From Prostheceraeus crozeri (taxonomy: Eukaryota; Platyhelminthes; Polycladida; Euryleptidae): 64,000 nucleotides of DNA. Shown here one piece after another: positions 45,292 through 56,650 of this stretch. Within the stretch, counting starts at the first letter, position 1; each line of letters starts with the position of its first letter. A model generated the notes under the pieces. It did no database searches, was not told the DNA's origin, and saw only the letters and a program-made list of their open reading frames with translations. Position numbers and translations under genes: made by a program. The stretch covers positions 186,001-250,000 of the forward strand of contig CAJQUW010011052.1 in the NCBI GenBank assembly GCA_907163375.1, read 5' to 3'.

Positions 45292-46838
45292 CTACTTCTC
45301 CTGCGTCATCATGAATTGATATGTCAATTCTATTGATGTAATTTCGGCTGGTTGGTAGATACATTGTGTTAAAAATTCTCGATTGATCAGTTGCTTCCTT
45401 ACGGATGAGAGAGGAAATGTGCGCGGAAGTGGGGCCTCAATGTCGCCAACCCTTGTATATTCAATAATGTTACAATAGACGTATAAGTTACTTATATCAC
45501 GCTCTAGTGATGGGGCTGTATCGCCTATTGATGTGCCTTCATAAATAGTTGATTTTGAGAATCCCAATGTGGTCGTTAACACGCTATCCAGCTTGATAAG
45601 AGAGTTCTTCCCTACCTTTAGAATCATGTGTTTCTTATGTGGGTCATAAGAAAAGTGATATTCATCTGCATCAAGATAATCTACACCAAACTCCTTTAAC
45701 TTTTTACACAATTCAGATGGCGTTTTCAAGCTTTCAATGTTCAAATTAACTCTTTTTACAAGTTCAATGGAAGTAGACAAATCATCACCCAATATGTCTT
45801 CGCTGTATACGTGGATATCCCATGAAGCATTTGTTGATGCTTTGAGTTTAGAAGAGGACAATTGAACCTTGAATGTATCATTTAATTCTGTCAACCAAGG
45901 TGCGCTTTCAAGGCCCTTAAACATCCCAATCAATTCAGATCCGAATTCAATAACAGCGGAATCAGACTTTTCCAATGGTGTCTTTTTAGTAAAAACAATA
46001 AATTCTGCCTCCGTTTCAACAGTAAATAAAGTTACTTTCTCTTTCTTATATTCACAAGTCATTAACGTTTCTGGCACTGATCCTTGAAACTTTTTTGCAA
46101 AGTCTTCAACACTTCTAATGACCTCAAATTGATTTTTTACTCAGATGCTCCTTTTTTGTAATGCATACAATGGCACAATTCTACATTGAAAATCAGTGAC
46201 TTTCCTCTCCGAATTCCACCCACGTCCATTGTACCAATACCTTGATGAGAAAGTTGTTCTGGAATACCCAAAAGTATGACTCAAATCCTTACCTAAAACA
46301 AGAAGAACATGCTTCCCTTCCTTCATCAATTTTGTTGACCCCTTTATGACTGGTTTGTAGAATTTATTCAAAGTCAGCTTGAGGAGATCATTTATTCGTT
46401 CAAACATTCTACCGATTTCCTTTTCTGTATCTTGCAAGCTCATTGTGGGAACCTCAGAATCAAAAGTTGACGTTGCAAATGCCTTTTGAATTTTAATCAT
46501 GTTTTGGACAGATGGTAAAGATGTTGAAAAAGGATGTAAAGTTAGATGATGAAAGCCCATGTACCATGTAGACTATTGTGAAATATGCGAAAACAATCAT
46601 CCTTCTCTCGTACTTCTTTATGTAATTCAAAATAATTGTTTTTTAGCAAACTGATATCGTTGTAATAAGTAATTTCAGTTAGAGCAACTTCATGGGGTCC
46701 ATGCAGAGTAATTGGATTAGCGAATTCAACAGAGTATAGAGATGGTTTGTTACTGGGGAATATCTTGGGGTTGCTATTGCTTGGAAGAATGATGTTGAAG
46801 TTAGTAGACATGTTAAACTCATATATGGAAGAAGTCAC
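45292..46838 (-). pseudogene. Penton-like minor capsid gene (Polinton fossil)
   Basis: The amino end reads FNIILPSNSNPKIFPSNKPS and HGPHEVALTEITYYND, and the carboxy part has ISNLYVYCNIIEYTRVGD, APLPRTFPL and a YQPAEITSIEL stretch. These blocks are typical of the minor capsid (penton-like, single jelly-roll) protein of animal Polintons, the pentamer at virion vertices. The gene is broken, with about two breaks. No equivalent is recognisable between the integrase and the pX-like gene of the right-hand element, so gene content differs between the two lineages. Confidence 0.65.
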
Positions 46839-46851
46839 ATGCTATATTAGC

Positions 46852-48002
46852 TTAAAAGTTACGAGTGTCTCCCACCTCCACATTTTGTAGATCCTGGTGC
46901 GTTATACAGCTATTGAATGAATCAGGATATCCTTTCCATTTAACTAGATATTTCCTTTGATTGCCATGACCTTTTCTCCTAATTATTTTGTCAATCATAT
47001 ACACCTCTTCACTTCTGTCTACTACTTGCAATTCATAAGAGTAAAATTTTCCTTCAATTGGATTGCCATGGTAATCTATTAATTTATACATGGTGGGTCA
47101 AAATTTTGTATTTACTTCATCTACAAAAACTCTTCTTCAGTATAATTAGGTAGATACCCCTTCTCAAATGTAGACTTAACCCTTGAAATCCGAACTCTAT
47201 CACCAACATTAATTTTCTTTTCATTGGAAATGTTTTTCGCTTTCTTATCATACAATCGAAGCCATACATCCATCGCATTATCTGGGGTAACATCAACTGG
47301 TTTCATCTTAATGATTCGATGGTAGCTTTCATTGTAATTCTTAACAAATTTCTGCAGCTCACCTACCCAAACATGTGTATTTTTTGCAGTGAAATAGCGC
47401 CATATTTTTGTCTTCAGTGTGCGATTGAACCTCTCAACCATGGCAGCTTTATAAGCACTTTTGACACTAAACAATTCCACATTATGACTTTCAAGGAGAC
47501 TTCGAACATGAGAGTTTTCGAATTCCTTCCCTTGATCGGTCTGTATTCTTTGCGGAACACGCCCCTCATCGAAAATGCTCTGAAAAGCCGCTTCAACTTC
47601 TGGTCCTCGTTTAGATTTCAGCGCACGTGCCCAAGGATAGCGAGATAAAATATCTATTACGGTTCAGATGTATTTATAGCCATCATTGTACTGTGATATC
47701 TGTTGCATGTCAGCCAAGTCCGCTTGCCATTGACTATCTATATTGTTAACAACATATTTTCTTGTTGGAAACCGCTTTCTCGCATTTTTGTGAAGAGTGT
47801 AAGTCGGTTGACTCCTTAACCACTTCTTGACTTTCTCTATTCCCACACCTGCTGCGCGAGCTAGAACCTCCGGACGACTGAAACTTGCGGGATGATTTAA
47901 GTCGTAATAAATCTTTCTGAGTTTCACTGCCGTACTCATCGTCTTTGTTCTGATTTGCACGCGTATTACTCGCACAGCAACTGCTAACACAATTGATATC
48001 AA
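46852..48002 (-). pseudogene. Retroviral-type integrase with chromodomain (Polinton fossil)
   Basis: The amino part reads LRKIYYDLNHPASFSRPEVL and NIDSQWQADLADMQQISQYN with the first catalytic Asp, after an HTH-like zinc-free region. Further on are SVKSAYKAAMVERFNRTLKT (catalytic Glu block) and VGDRVRISRVKSTFEKGYLP. The chromodomain (46,852-47,091) reads YMIDKIIRRKGHGNQRKYLV and KWKGYPDSFNS. The same layout occurs at 59.9-61.0 kb. The gene is broken, with about three breaks. The enzyme joins the element's ends to host DNA; the chromodomain may guide it to modified histones. Confidence 0.85.
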
Positions 48003-48072
48003 CCTCTATGCCCTCTTCTCCTTTACCTTCGAGCGCAGATTTCAAACAACAGCAAAATTTTTGTAACGACAT
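47746..48072 (-). CDS. Cys-rich ORF overlapping the integrase (Polinton fossil)
   Basis: An ATG at 48,072 opens a frame starting MSLQKFCCCLKSALEGK and continuing to a VSSCCAS block; it overlaps the integrase in another frame. The second element has a Cys-rich ORF at the same place (59,753-59,968). The part beyond about 47,950 may be only a shadow of the integrase. Function unknown. Confidence 0.4.
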   Translation of the reverse strand: MSLQKFCCCLKSALEGKGEEGIEVDINCVSSCCASNTRANQNKDDEYGSETQKDLLRLKSSRKFQSSGGSSSRSRCGNRESQEVVKESTDLHSSQKCEKAVSNKKICC

Positions 48073-48075
48073 GAT

Positions 48076-50235
48076 ATGAGAGAGACAAGGCTTAATTCAT
48101 ATTTGCTTAATATTTACTATACTCCTTCCCAAAACGCATTGAGCGCCTAGCAGCTCATTTTGGCTGAAGATCATCGGGATCATGAAGCTCTCGCTTGACC
48201 GCCAACGTGGGTGTTTTACTTTTTGATCCATCTTGTAAGTGACCCTCATAGACATCGAACAACAACAACTAGGTCTAGACCGCACAGCTCCTATCTGCTT
48301 CATTAAAATTCGTGGCAAGGTCATTTGGTCGACCAAGAGAGGCTTTAATTCAGATTTTTGTTTTAAGTCATCAAATTAGCTATCCCCCAACTCAAGTTTT
48401 CGTCTGTTCTTGGAACTGCGATTCGACGCTTCATAGATGGCTGCTCAATTTCGTGAAGCAGGACAAGATTGTTTCAAAAAAACCAGCGCTTACGTGTTAT
48501 CGAACTTGTTCCGACCTATTCTTATCTTAGTTTTTTATTTGAAATTGACTTCATCTTTGGGATACAGAATATTTTGAAATTTGAATTTCTTCATCTCATT
48601 AGATAATTCTTAAGTTTGACTTTGAAATTCTTCAATCAATGTTTTTTTAAATTGCAGTATATTTTGTCCATTCAGTTAGATTGATGGATATAAAAATATT
48701 CTATCAGAGTTCCTCACTCCGTCCCAGCAATGACCCACAAACATATGGGAAGTCATTGAAAAAATATAGCAGACTGTTGGAAGACCGGTTTCGATTTTTC
48801 GTAATCTCTCTCAATTCCAACGTCTTATGCGACAGAGATTACAACCAGATTAATAAGATTTGAATCAGATGAAACTGGTACGATTAATACCGCTCATGGA
48901 AGTGTCAGATTCAAGAGAGGCCGTCGTTTGCTCAAAAAACGTTATTTTCTTTTGGACTTGACTTTGCGTGAGACGGAAGCGCCTCACACGCGGTCAAAGA
49001 GAGAAAAGATAATTTAAGAATCGATGGAGAGAATTCAAAATTTCAGAGATGAAGCCATTTCAAATTGAAGTCTACTAAGACAGGGCTAAGTCGGAACAAG
49101 TTCAAAGTTATTGTAGTTCGAAAGATTATCTGATATTTATATTATTCTGATGATTTTTTCTTTTGGCAACGTAGTCTACATGTATGTAATGATAAAAGTG
49201 CTAAAAATGCTGTAAATACGAAACAATTACCGCATCTCAAAATTCGAAATTCAATAATTCATACAAAATTCTATGCTGTATCATCTATACTGAAATCGGA
49301 CAAGTATCAACTGATGAGTCATAAGCATTTGTAATGTGAAGGTACTCTTGATGGACCCTGCATGCGTAAGAAGTACGAGGTGCATCGAAATCATCGGTCG
49401 TTGGTAGTCAGGTGAATTAGTCGACTTGGTGCATTTATCGATTTTGATTGTTAAACCCCTTTTTTTGTCAATCGGTATTCATATTGTAATTTTGATTTAA
49501 TATATACGTACATTTGTACTGTGAATGTCGTTTTGACTATTTTTCTACTATAAGAGTCTTTTTCTTCTGTGGTAGGGTAAGAACGTCAATTGAAAACGCC
49601 AGTTTTTCAGCGAATTTCAGATTTTCCCTCGTGGGCGTAAATTTGAAGGGTGGGCGTAAAAATTTCGAAAATCTCTGGCCGGGACACTGTTCCGGACTAT
49701 GTTTTGGTAAGTTTCATCTGTAAGCTCATTATTTTGCTTGAAGAACTAGTTAGTTTTGTTAAACTCCTACCGGCATTTGTGTATCCTATGCTACGAGTAC
49801 GTGTGAGCCTACATGCATGTTCATCAAAATTGTTCATCCATACCCTATCTTCTCTATGATGCATCGTGCATGTATGTCAGATCTACATGTATACTCTACT
49901 CCCAGATGCTTTTTGAAATTGGAAGGCCTGTACTATGTCATTGATCTAGCAACATCAGTTGAAATTTTCTGACGAAAATATAGGCTTCTATGCAAATGCA
50001 TGTGTTTGTGTACACTATAACTTTTGAATTATTTGATGTGACATTGCTAATGCAGTGCTACTTGCATCTAGATTTTCCATCCTATGATTATAATCCCAAG
50101 ATGAGCAAATAGTAATTATGGTCAATCGTATCATAGTATAATTTCATTCAGATTATTTTCCTTTCATCAATAGATATGCTCGTTCAATTATTCTCAAGGT
50201 TAATGAAAACACATAATTTTTAGGAAGTCTTACTT
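48076..50235. other. No gene recognised
   Basis: About 2.1 kb between the Polinton fossil and the P2X7-type gene. The short frames here have no recognisable content. Confidence 0.45.
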
Positions 50236-51409
50236 TTATTCAATGAAAACATCATTCTCACCGACTTCAAAATCGGTGTAAGTACCGTCAGCGGAGGGAA
50301 ATTTGTTTCGAATGGCATTATAAACGCAAATGGGTAGCACTTTTGTGACTGATTGTCCAATAGGCTCGTCGTATATCCAAAAAATAAATTGACCGTAAGC
50401 GGTCCACCGACATGACTTGTTATCAAAAACAGCTCGGGTTGCCTTTCTCCTCTTTTTTCCGTATTGCCATTGTTCCAGGCCCTTAGCGTCGGGGGGAGAG
50501 GGGGCAGGCCCCTCTGATCTTACTCATGCCCCCTAAGGTATTTTCCTTTTATCAGTGGATAAATGCTGTATTATCTAGTCATTGAATTCACTAATTCGAA
50601 AATTTCGTGATCTTTTAGAATCAAACAGCAATTCGATGCAGATTGGTTTTGTAATTATTTGATTAAACATTGTTTATCATTCGTGAATGTCATTTCCTTT
50701 ATCACATGCTGTTTTGATCACTTTAATTGCAACATGTTATTACAAGCTGAGAGAGAGAGCGAATATAGCCGTCCACAGCGCTTTCTCTGGCACCGGCCGA
50801 TATAGCGTCTTCAGAATACGAGTAAAGTATGTATGATATAAACTTTTAACTGCGTATTTCTGCTTGATCAACATTGCCATGAAAATACATTAACATGTAG
50901 GCGCAAATATAGACGATTATATATCTTAAATGTAATAACACAGAAAAGACAAGAATATACAAATTAATGATTTTACGAGTTTGAAATTGATATGTTCGTC
51001 TAGCTATGATATCAGATAGTGCTCCATCATCTAAGCTCAGAGCTCCCTTGTATAATATGGGCACGCCACGGCCCTGCATTGTTCGCTGAAAACAAACGCT
51101 CAGTACAGTCTCATACACACAAATGACATTGAATTCTTTAGTTTGGGTGATACAACAGGATCCCTCTAACTTTCTATCAATGTAGCGACTTATTCTGCAG
51201 CAGCAAATCTCGCTAAAACTTGTCGAATAAGGCCTGCAATTTCCGCAGCTACAACCACGGGAAACACTTTCGCGTTCAGATGCGGGATCCTCTTCAGGAG
51301 AGCTTGGTTGAGCTGGTCTCACAGGCTCGAATAAATATGGCTCAGTAGCGTCATTGTCTTTGCTTGCTGTTATGCTTCGATAGTGTAACACTGTATCTGT
51401 CGTGTACAC
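50236..51409 (-). CDS. P2X7-type intracellular (ballast) domain protein, two exons visible
   Basis: The first visible exon (about 51,409-51,098) reads ATEPYLFEPVRP, then GCSCGNCRPYSTSFSEICCC and GSCCITQTKEFNVICVYETV. This matches the Cys-rich start of the P2X7 carboxy-terminal domain ('CTCGNCRPMPTEEESVCC'). After an intron of about 0.6 kb, the second exon (about 50,481-50,236) reads SCRWTAYGQFIFWIYDEPIG and CVYNAIRNKFPSADGTYTDF, the typical end of that domain, before a stop at 50,236. The splice sites are guesses (GTTTGT donor at 51,097; pyrimidine-rich acceptor ending TAAG at 50,482). No in-frame ATG precedes the first exon before a stop, so an upstream exon is expected. In vertebrate P2X7 this domain is cytosolic and binds zinc and guanine nucleotides; in invertebrates it often occurs without the channel part. 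No channel segment is seen here. It is the only convincing host gene in the window. Confidence 0.75.
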
Positions 51410-51419
51410 GCATCCTACA

Positions 51420-53003
51420 CGGCATTCTTGCTATCACACATGCGCCTAATTGGGGCATCCTGACGTAGGTCGCATCCTTGGATTTGACTGGTCGACAAGA
51501 TAGGGTGATTTCCTCTATTTACGTGTCTCAGACCGAATTAGAATGTCGTGATTTCGACATGTAGACTGTGAACAGATGATCTGGTACTTCTATTCTTCCC
51601 CCCTTATTTCTTTTGTTGACACCCAGAAGTGCTGCATCGTCAACGATCTTCTCTTGCTCCTACTTGTTCTCACTAACGTGGCATAACATTGAGTGTGTAA
51701 AACTCCTCTTATCTGACTTGTAGAACATTTACAGCCTCAGAATTAGACAACTACTCGTCATTTGTCTGTAGACAACAACAGGGTTGCCAACAATTGATGA
51801 GTGCAATGCGTGAGATTCTTATATTAGATAAATATAACGCAACTTGAGATTTCCAACACGAGCCTTCGCATTTTTTCTATATCTCAAAGAAGTAGGCCTA
51901 CCTCACAGATAACTAGGCCTGCTTATTAGAATATGCATTTGAAATTGAAAAGAAGACAAAATATTTTATATTACAATGCTTCTTCTACATTATGCATGTG
52001 TGCACCAACATATTGTTGCTTCGGTGAACTTCACAGCCTTTCAATCTATACATCTTCTCTTAAAATTTATTCATGCATCTTTTCCATTAAAATATAACAG
52101 ATATAAAAAATGTAGTATTAAATCCAAGTTCATGTGTTTCGAACATGCACAAAGAATTGCCGACGATACTATAGCACAAAATACAATATCATAATAATTA
52201 GTATTATGATGTTCCTTAACTGCATATGCATATAGGAGGAGGGCGCGCGAAATCTCAGTCGTTTTGTCAGCACATCAAAATCTGTAGATCCTAAATTCAT
52301 TTCGATTTACATTGAAGATTAATAAGCAAAGACTGTACATATATTACTCAAGTGCTTGCTTAGCATGGTCGTGGATAATTGCACAATGGGCATGTTGGCT
52401 CTACTGAGTACAGTCAACATGTCCATTGTTAAAATATCTAGGCCCTACAGCAAACACTTAAGAGCACAATTCTTGTGCAGCTTAGATTAAATAGCAGAAA
52501 ATTTCAAGAAAACGCTTAATCAGCTACATTGGAAGGAACTTGTGAATTGCTCATTTACCGTTCATTTAGAAACAGGTCACTGCTCTTGATAAATGCTACT
52601 GTACTAATAGTAAAAACGGATGGTCGCTTTACTTAGTAAAAATATTCACCCATCAGAGCTACCAGACATAGTGCAGCTAACAGCACTACACGTGTATGTA
52701 ATTAAAGCGATGATCAAGCATTTTTATAATTTGTAGATAGCAAATTTTCTAAGGCACGTAATATTTAATGTTAACGTTTAATGCTATTATTTAATTGAAA
52801 TAAAACAATAGTCAGCAGATCTATATAAATGATATTGTTTAACACAGAAACTAGTTTGCTCAGATGACTTATTTGCCAATATATAAAAAGTGGGATAATC
52901 TTAAGTCAGACTGAAAACGAAGCGAAACAGATTTTTGGAAGGAATAGACAACAATCCTCGATTAAAGATTTCAATTCAGCATCGCCTTCGTAGGGAAATT
53001 ACT
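51420..53003. other. No gene recognised; possible upstream region of the P2X7-type gene
   Basis: No family features. An upstream exon of the minus-strand gene could lie here but cannot be picked out. Confidence 0.4.
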
Positions 53004-54806
53004 TTATTTCGCTAAAGTCCTCCGATTTTTCGATACCCTCTTACTCAGTGACATAGCAATATAAAAAAGAGTAGTTCGCTCTTCCATTGACAAACTCTGG
53101 GCAGTCTGCAGACAACTGTCCATCAGATCTAACTCTTCATCAGAAATATCCAGATTTTCACAGCTTTTGCACTGACAGACTGAGTAATCCACGTCATGAA
53201 ATCTTTTCAAATCACGTATCAGTTTCAGTCGTCAACATTTTACTTTTTATCCTTTAACATGTCAGAGGAGATGGTCACTATTCAATCTAGAGTTTGCAGA
53301 GGATGCCTGCAGTGTCAGTGGATGTTACCTCGCGCGATTTGTTTCTGGAGCGGAGCATTAGAAAGACTTACTGATTTGTTGTAAATAATTCAGTTGACTT
53401 TGATGACTTATATGACGTAACATGTAGTGAATACAATAAATTGAATTGAAAATTATAGGAGCTCTAGCTTTTGTTTCATCATTCAAATGTGCATGTACAT
53501 GAGCAGTTGCTCTACGGTTGTTCAATTGTTCAATTGCTGCAGTCTCATTTCTACGATCTTGCACCTAAGCTGCGACAGCTTTGTCGTCAAAAACCTGGAG
53601 AACTAGAGATAGCTTTTGTTTTTCAAATGAGGGATTCAAACCACCTGCAGATAATTTCACTGGTCGAATTGATGATGACTTTTCTATGTTGTAAAGATCA
53701 ACAATGTCCGACCAAGAAGCAGTCACAGATTTGAAATGTTCACCAGATTCATTGGGAATGTGAAAATGGATTTTCTGATCACTTGATGAAAGCCAATTAT
53801 TTCTAATACACTTTAATAGATGAACCGGATCAAATAATAGAAAAAAGGCATATTTGGTTCGGTAATATGCATCACAGAGAAATTGTCCAAGCTTTCGTAT
53901 TCCTTCACAAGCAATGAATGTAGTTTGCAGCATGGTTATCTGCCATCAAGTACAGTGGATGACCATCAGACGACTTTATGATCTCAATAACCTTCAATAA
54001 AATTGTCTTGATCAAATTTGCAGTCAGTGAAAATACTGGTATGAGACGTATAGCAAATGCACGGGTTTTCGAAAACAAAGGCTCTACCATCACTGCTAAA
54101 ATACTGCGACCATTTTTGGTGAGCGAGTCATCAGCCTATCCAATAACGCGCCTTCCTCGATATCTGAGATGGTAAAATCTTCATCTCATCGATCACAATA
54201 CCACAACGTTGTTCAGGAGAAATTAAAAATATAGCTTTGCATATTTCAACGGCCTCTAACTCCGATCATAGATTCCTTAATAGTAGTGGCCACTACTATT
54301 AAGGAATACATGCTCCGATCCAATATTTCCAAAACTTCCAATATTTTTGTCAATGTATTGGGATGTGGAAATGGAGGGAAAGATCTTATCATTTTGTAAG
54401 AATTCTTGTCTGCTATGTATAATATCAGTGACTTCAAAATAAGTGATGCACTATACCTATGCCCATTCGGTTCGATGTCGAATAGCTCAATCAATTCTAA
54501 GAGGACTTTTGAAGCTTCAATCAAATCTGTTGAATCATTCCACTCAGCTAATGATGTAATCTGTTTGATGATATGTACCTCGTAGTTTTCCATGAAGGAT
54601 GGTATGTTTTCCAACTGTGACCATCTATCTAATTTATGTTGGAAACTAGGCATCGTGGAGGGAATATAGACGAAAGTATGCATCCTTTTAGCTGTCAAAG
54701 AGAATTCGGATGAAATTTTGACTACAAAGTTAAGTTCAAGAGTTTCTGCCAGTGATAATAGTAAAACGTGATCTTCTTTGTAAATGATGTCAGTAGTAAG
54801 CAAAAC
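53004..54806 (-). pseudogene. P-element / THAP9-like transposase relic
   Basis: The amino-terminal visible part (54,803-54,246) ends with HRYSASLILKSLILYIADKN and SFPPFPHPNTLTKILEVLEI, which match the helical region before the P-element nuclease ('RYSPELRSFALTL...LPHPRTI'). The nuclease follows in pieces: ADDSLTKNGRSILAV, SLTANLIKTILLKVIEIIKS, YLMADNHAANYI (catalytic Asp-Asn block), and FFLLFDPVHLLKCIRNNWLS (the 'FDPVHLLKNIRNNWL' signature). The end (53,210-53,004) reads DLMDSCLQTAQSLSMEERTT and LFYIA. There is a frameshift near 53,920 and others upstream of 54,093. The THAP DNA-binding domain is absent: sequence changes character near 54,810, where the Polinton begins. Confidence 0.8.
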
Positions 54807-54839
54807 TCCACTTCTGGACCGCGCAAGATGGCGGCCATC

Positions 54840-55510
54840 GCTGCGTCCCCCCCCCCTCTGGCACGGCAGAGTGTCGTGGTCGGCCGCCGTGGTGCTTCGT
54901 GTCTGAGTCCCCCCCCCCTCTGGAACGACAGAGGTTGTGGTCTGTCGTGGTGTGCCGGCCGGGTGGGTCCACGTTCACAACATGTTCGCTGACGTCCCCC
55001 CCCCTCTGCAACGACAGAGTGTGAGACTCGGGTGAGTTGGTCCGACCGCCTGGTTGACGTGGGCGACCGTCTAGGTTGACGTGGGCGACCGCCAGGATTA
55101 GTCTTGAGGCTATAGTGTGTGATGTTTTTGGTGTGTAGCGTCCAAACGAAGCATCGGATGAGAAAACGGAGGCCAGATTCGGAATCTACGTGAAATTTTG
55201 GGTTAGGAAGGATGTTTCCAGCGAAATCGGAGAGAAAAAATTTTCGGCTGACGTCCCCCCCCCTGGACGGCTTGCTTCCAGTGGACGGATTTTGTCGTGC
55301 GATAGCTCGTTTGAAAGCTAAGAGTGAGACAAATTCAGTGAAAGAATCGGCTTGTTCGTATCTGCCTTCGTTTACATGTGAGACGCCATTTAAGATTTTG
55401 GGACATTGGTGAAAAACGACAGAGTTAGAATTTGGGACGTTTTGGGCTGTAGCTTCAAAACGAACTATCGGATTGGTAAACGGATGCCAGATTTGGAATC
55501 AACTTGATGT
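54840..55510. repeat. C-run and direct repeats at the Polinton's left end
   Basis: GTCCCCCCCCCCTCTGG-type motifs followed by an ACGACAGAG-type word occur near 54,843, 54,907 and 54,993, with a shorter one at 55,247. Separately, a segment of about 65 bp with CAAACGAAGCATCGGATGAG and CGGAGGCCAGATTCGGAATC (about 55,125-55,200) recurs as CAAAACGAACTATCGGATTGG (about 55,437-55,505). Such tracts could form quadruplexes and would suit a terminal repeat. Confidence 0.7.
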
Positions 55511-55516
55511 TATTGT

Positions 55517-55565
55517 CCAATGAGGATCATCATCCAATGAGAATCAAGCATTTCTTTATAAATAG
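55517..55565 (+). promoter_or_regulatory. CCAAT and TATA elements of the first Polinton gene
   Basis: TCCAATGAG occurs twice (from about 55,516 and 55,532) and is followed by TATAAATAG at 55,557-55,565, about 100 bases before the first ATG. Spacing and order suit an RNA polymerase II promoter for the rightward genes. Confidence 0.65.
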
Positions 55566-55662
55566 CGAGCCTTCCACAGTGAGAATCATTCCATCGTTGA
55601 ATCACACGAGTGACGGACGCACATTTTCTCTCTCTAGTTCCCTGTTCTATTATCCAACTAAA

Positions 55663-56438
55663 ATGGTAAGTCGCTGCTTCCCTCCCTCTCCTCCCTTGAA
55701 CGTAAACTTAATACAATCTTTTTTCATTTTCAGGCATCTACTCCATCTGCTGCACTAGTAGGACAAAATGGCGGTCAAACGTTACAAGGTTCGCTACGGT
55801 CAGATCATCTACAACTGAGGCCAGTGGAAGAAACATCCAAGGTACATAATCCTACACCGCTACAGCGTAAATTTAAACAAGCCTTGCGTTATGATGATCA
55901 TAGCGTAGTACTCCAAACGGGAATGCTCCCTTCCACGGATGTCAAGATAATGCACAATCAGTATGGGGACTACATACTGATCCCCGTGAGTCCGTACATT
56001 CGCCACCAACTTGATATTATTGAGGAGTACGTGACATTAAATATGGACATTCCTACTCCTCTTGCTCAAGAGTGGAAGGCTAGAGATGACAAGGATACTC
56101 CCTATAGAAAGATTTGGGATGGTAATCACATTTGCCTACCGGTATCACATTGGTGTACTTACTATAAGAAGGAGGGAGATCATTCAATACCCATCAGATG
56201 TGATGAGCTCGGAGAAGGTACTTGGGATATCCTTTTCAAAGTGAATGGGCTATATTATGGTCGACACAAGGATAATAAAATAGCCTCTCTCTCCATGCAT
56301 ATGGAATCCATCCTATATATTCCGAAACCACCGAACGTGGACGACATAATTGATCAAATCCTTAACAGCAGTGGTACGAAGCGCAAGTCGGAGAAGAATG
56401 CTACATCAAAACGCAAATCAAAGAAGGAGAATTGCTAG
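55663..56438 (+). CDS. Unrecognised first Polinton gene, with a candidate short leader intron
   Basis: The frame is open for about 205 residues before its stop at 56,438. ALRYDDHSVVLQTGMLPSTD, DYILIPVSPYIRHQLDIIEE and PVSHWCTYYKKEGDHSIPI are notable stretches. The carboxy end is strongly basic (GTKRKSEKN and following), suggesting nucleic-acid binding or a nuclear signal. No ATG starts this frame directly. An ATG at 55,663 is followed at once by GTAAGT, and TTTTCAG ends at 55,733, so a 68-base leader intron is likely; small introns have been predicted in animal Polintons. Its place right behind the promoter suggests an early gene. I do not recognise the family. Confidence 0.6.
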
Positions 56439-56598
56439 TCCTTTCCTAACTCTACCCTATGACAATTCGCTTATGTGCTTTGAGTGTCGTAGACGTGGTC
56501 TTATTAGATACATTTTACTTCTTCGTTGCCATCATATCATTTGTGTATTTTGTCGTGAAAAGCATCGATGTAATTCTTCATTTTGTAATATGTTATAG
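56398..56598 (+). CDS. Small RING-like zinc-binding protein (Polinton)
   Basis: The first ATG in frame is at 56,398, inside the end of the previous gene, giving 66 residues. The Cys/His pattern MCFECRRRG...LLRCHHIICVFCREKH then CNSSFC (C-x2-C, C-x-H-x2-C-x2-C, C-x4-C) resembles a compact RING finger. RING proteins are ubiquitin ligases; viruses often use them to remove host defence factors. Its overlap with the upstream gene suggests a shared transcript or leaky scanning. A second RING-like protein lies at 57.7 kb. Confidence 0.6.
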   Translation: MLHQNANQRRRIASPFLTLPYDNSLMCFECRRRGLIRYILLLRCHHIICVFCREKHRCNSSFCNML

Positions 56599-56650
56599 AA
56601 CGTTTCCTTAGATGTGTAAATTTCCGTTTTAGGCTTCTATCATCATTTTT

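Larger units (their letters stand above)
45000..48075 (-). mobile_element. Polinton (Maverick/adintovirus-like) fragment, fossil
   Basis: The minus strand carries, in order, a Cys-rich ORF overlapping an integrase with chromodomain, a penton-like gene and the start of a pX/pVI-like virion peptide. The fragment is clearly broken (several breaks in total) and lies beside the satellite array. Its proteins are related to, but clearly distinct from, those of the element at 54.8-64 kb, so two Polinton lineages are present. Terminal repeats are not visible. It looks older than the right-hand element. Confidence 0.85.

Noticed and set aside
48097-48336. 79-residue minus-strand ORF next to the Polinton fragment
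   Set aside because: No resemblance to any Polinton gene in the neighbouring element.
54768-55011. Two GC-rich ORFs at the Polinton edge
   Set aside because: They translate the repeated C runs and are a by-product of base composition.
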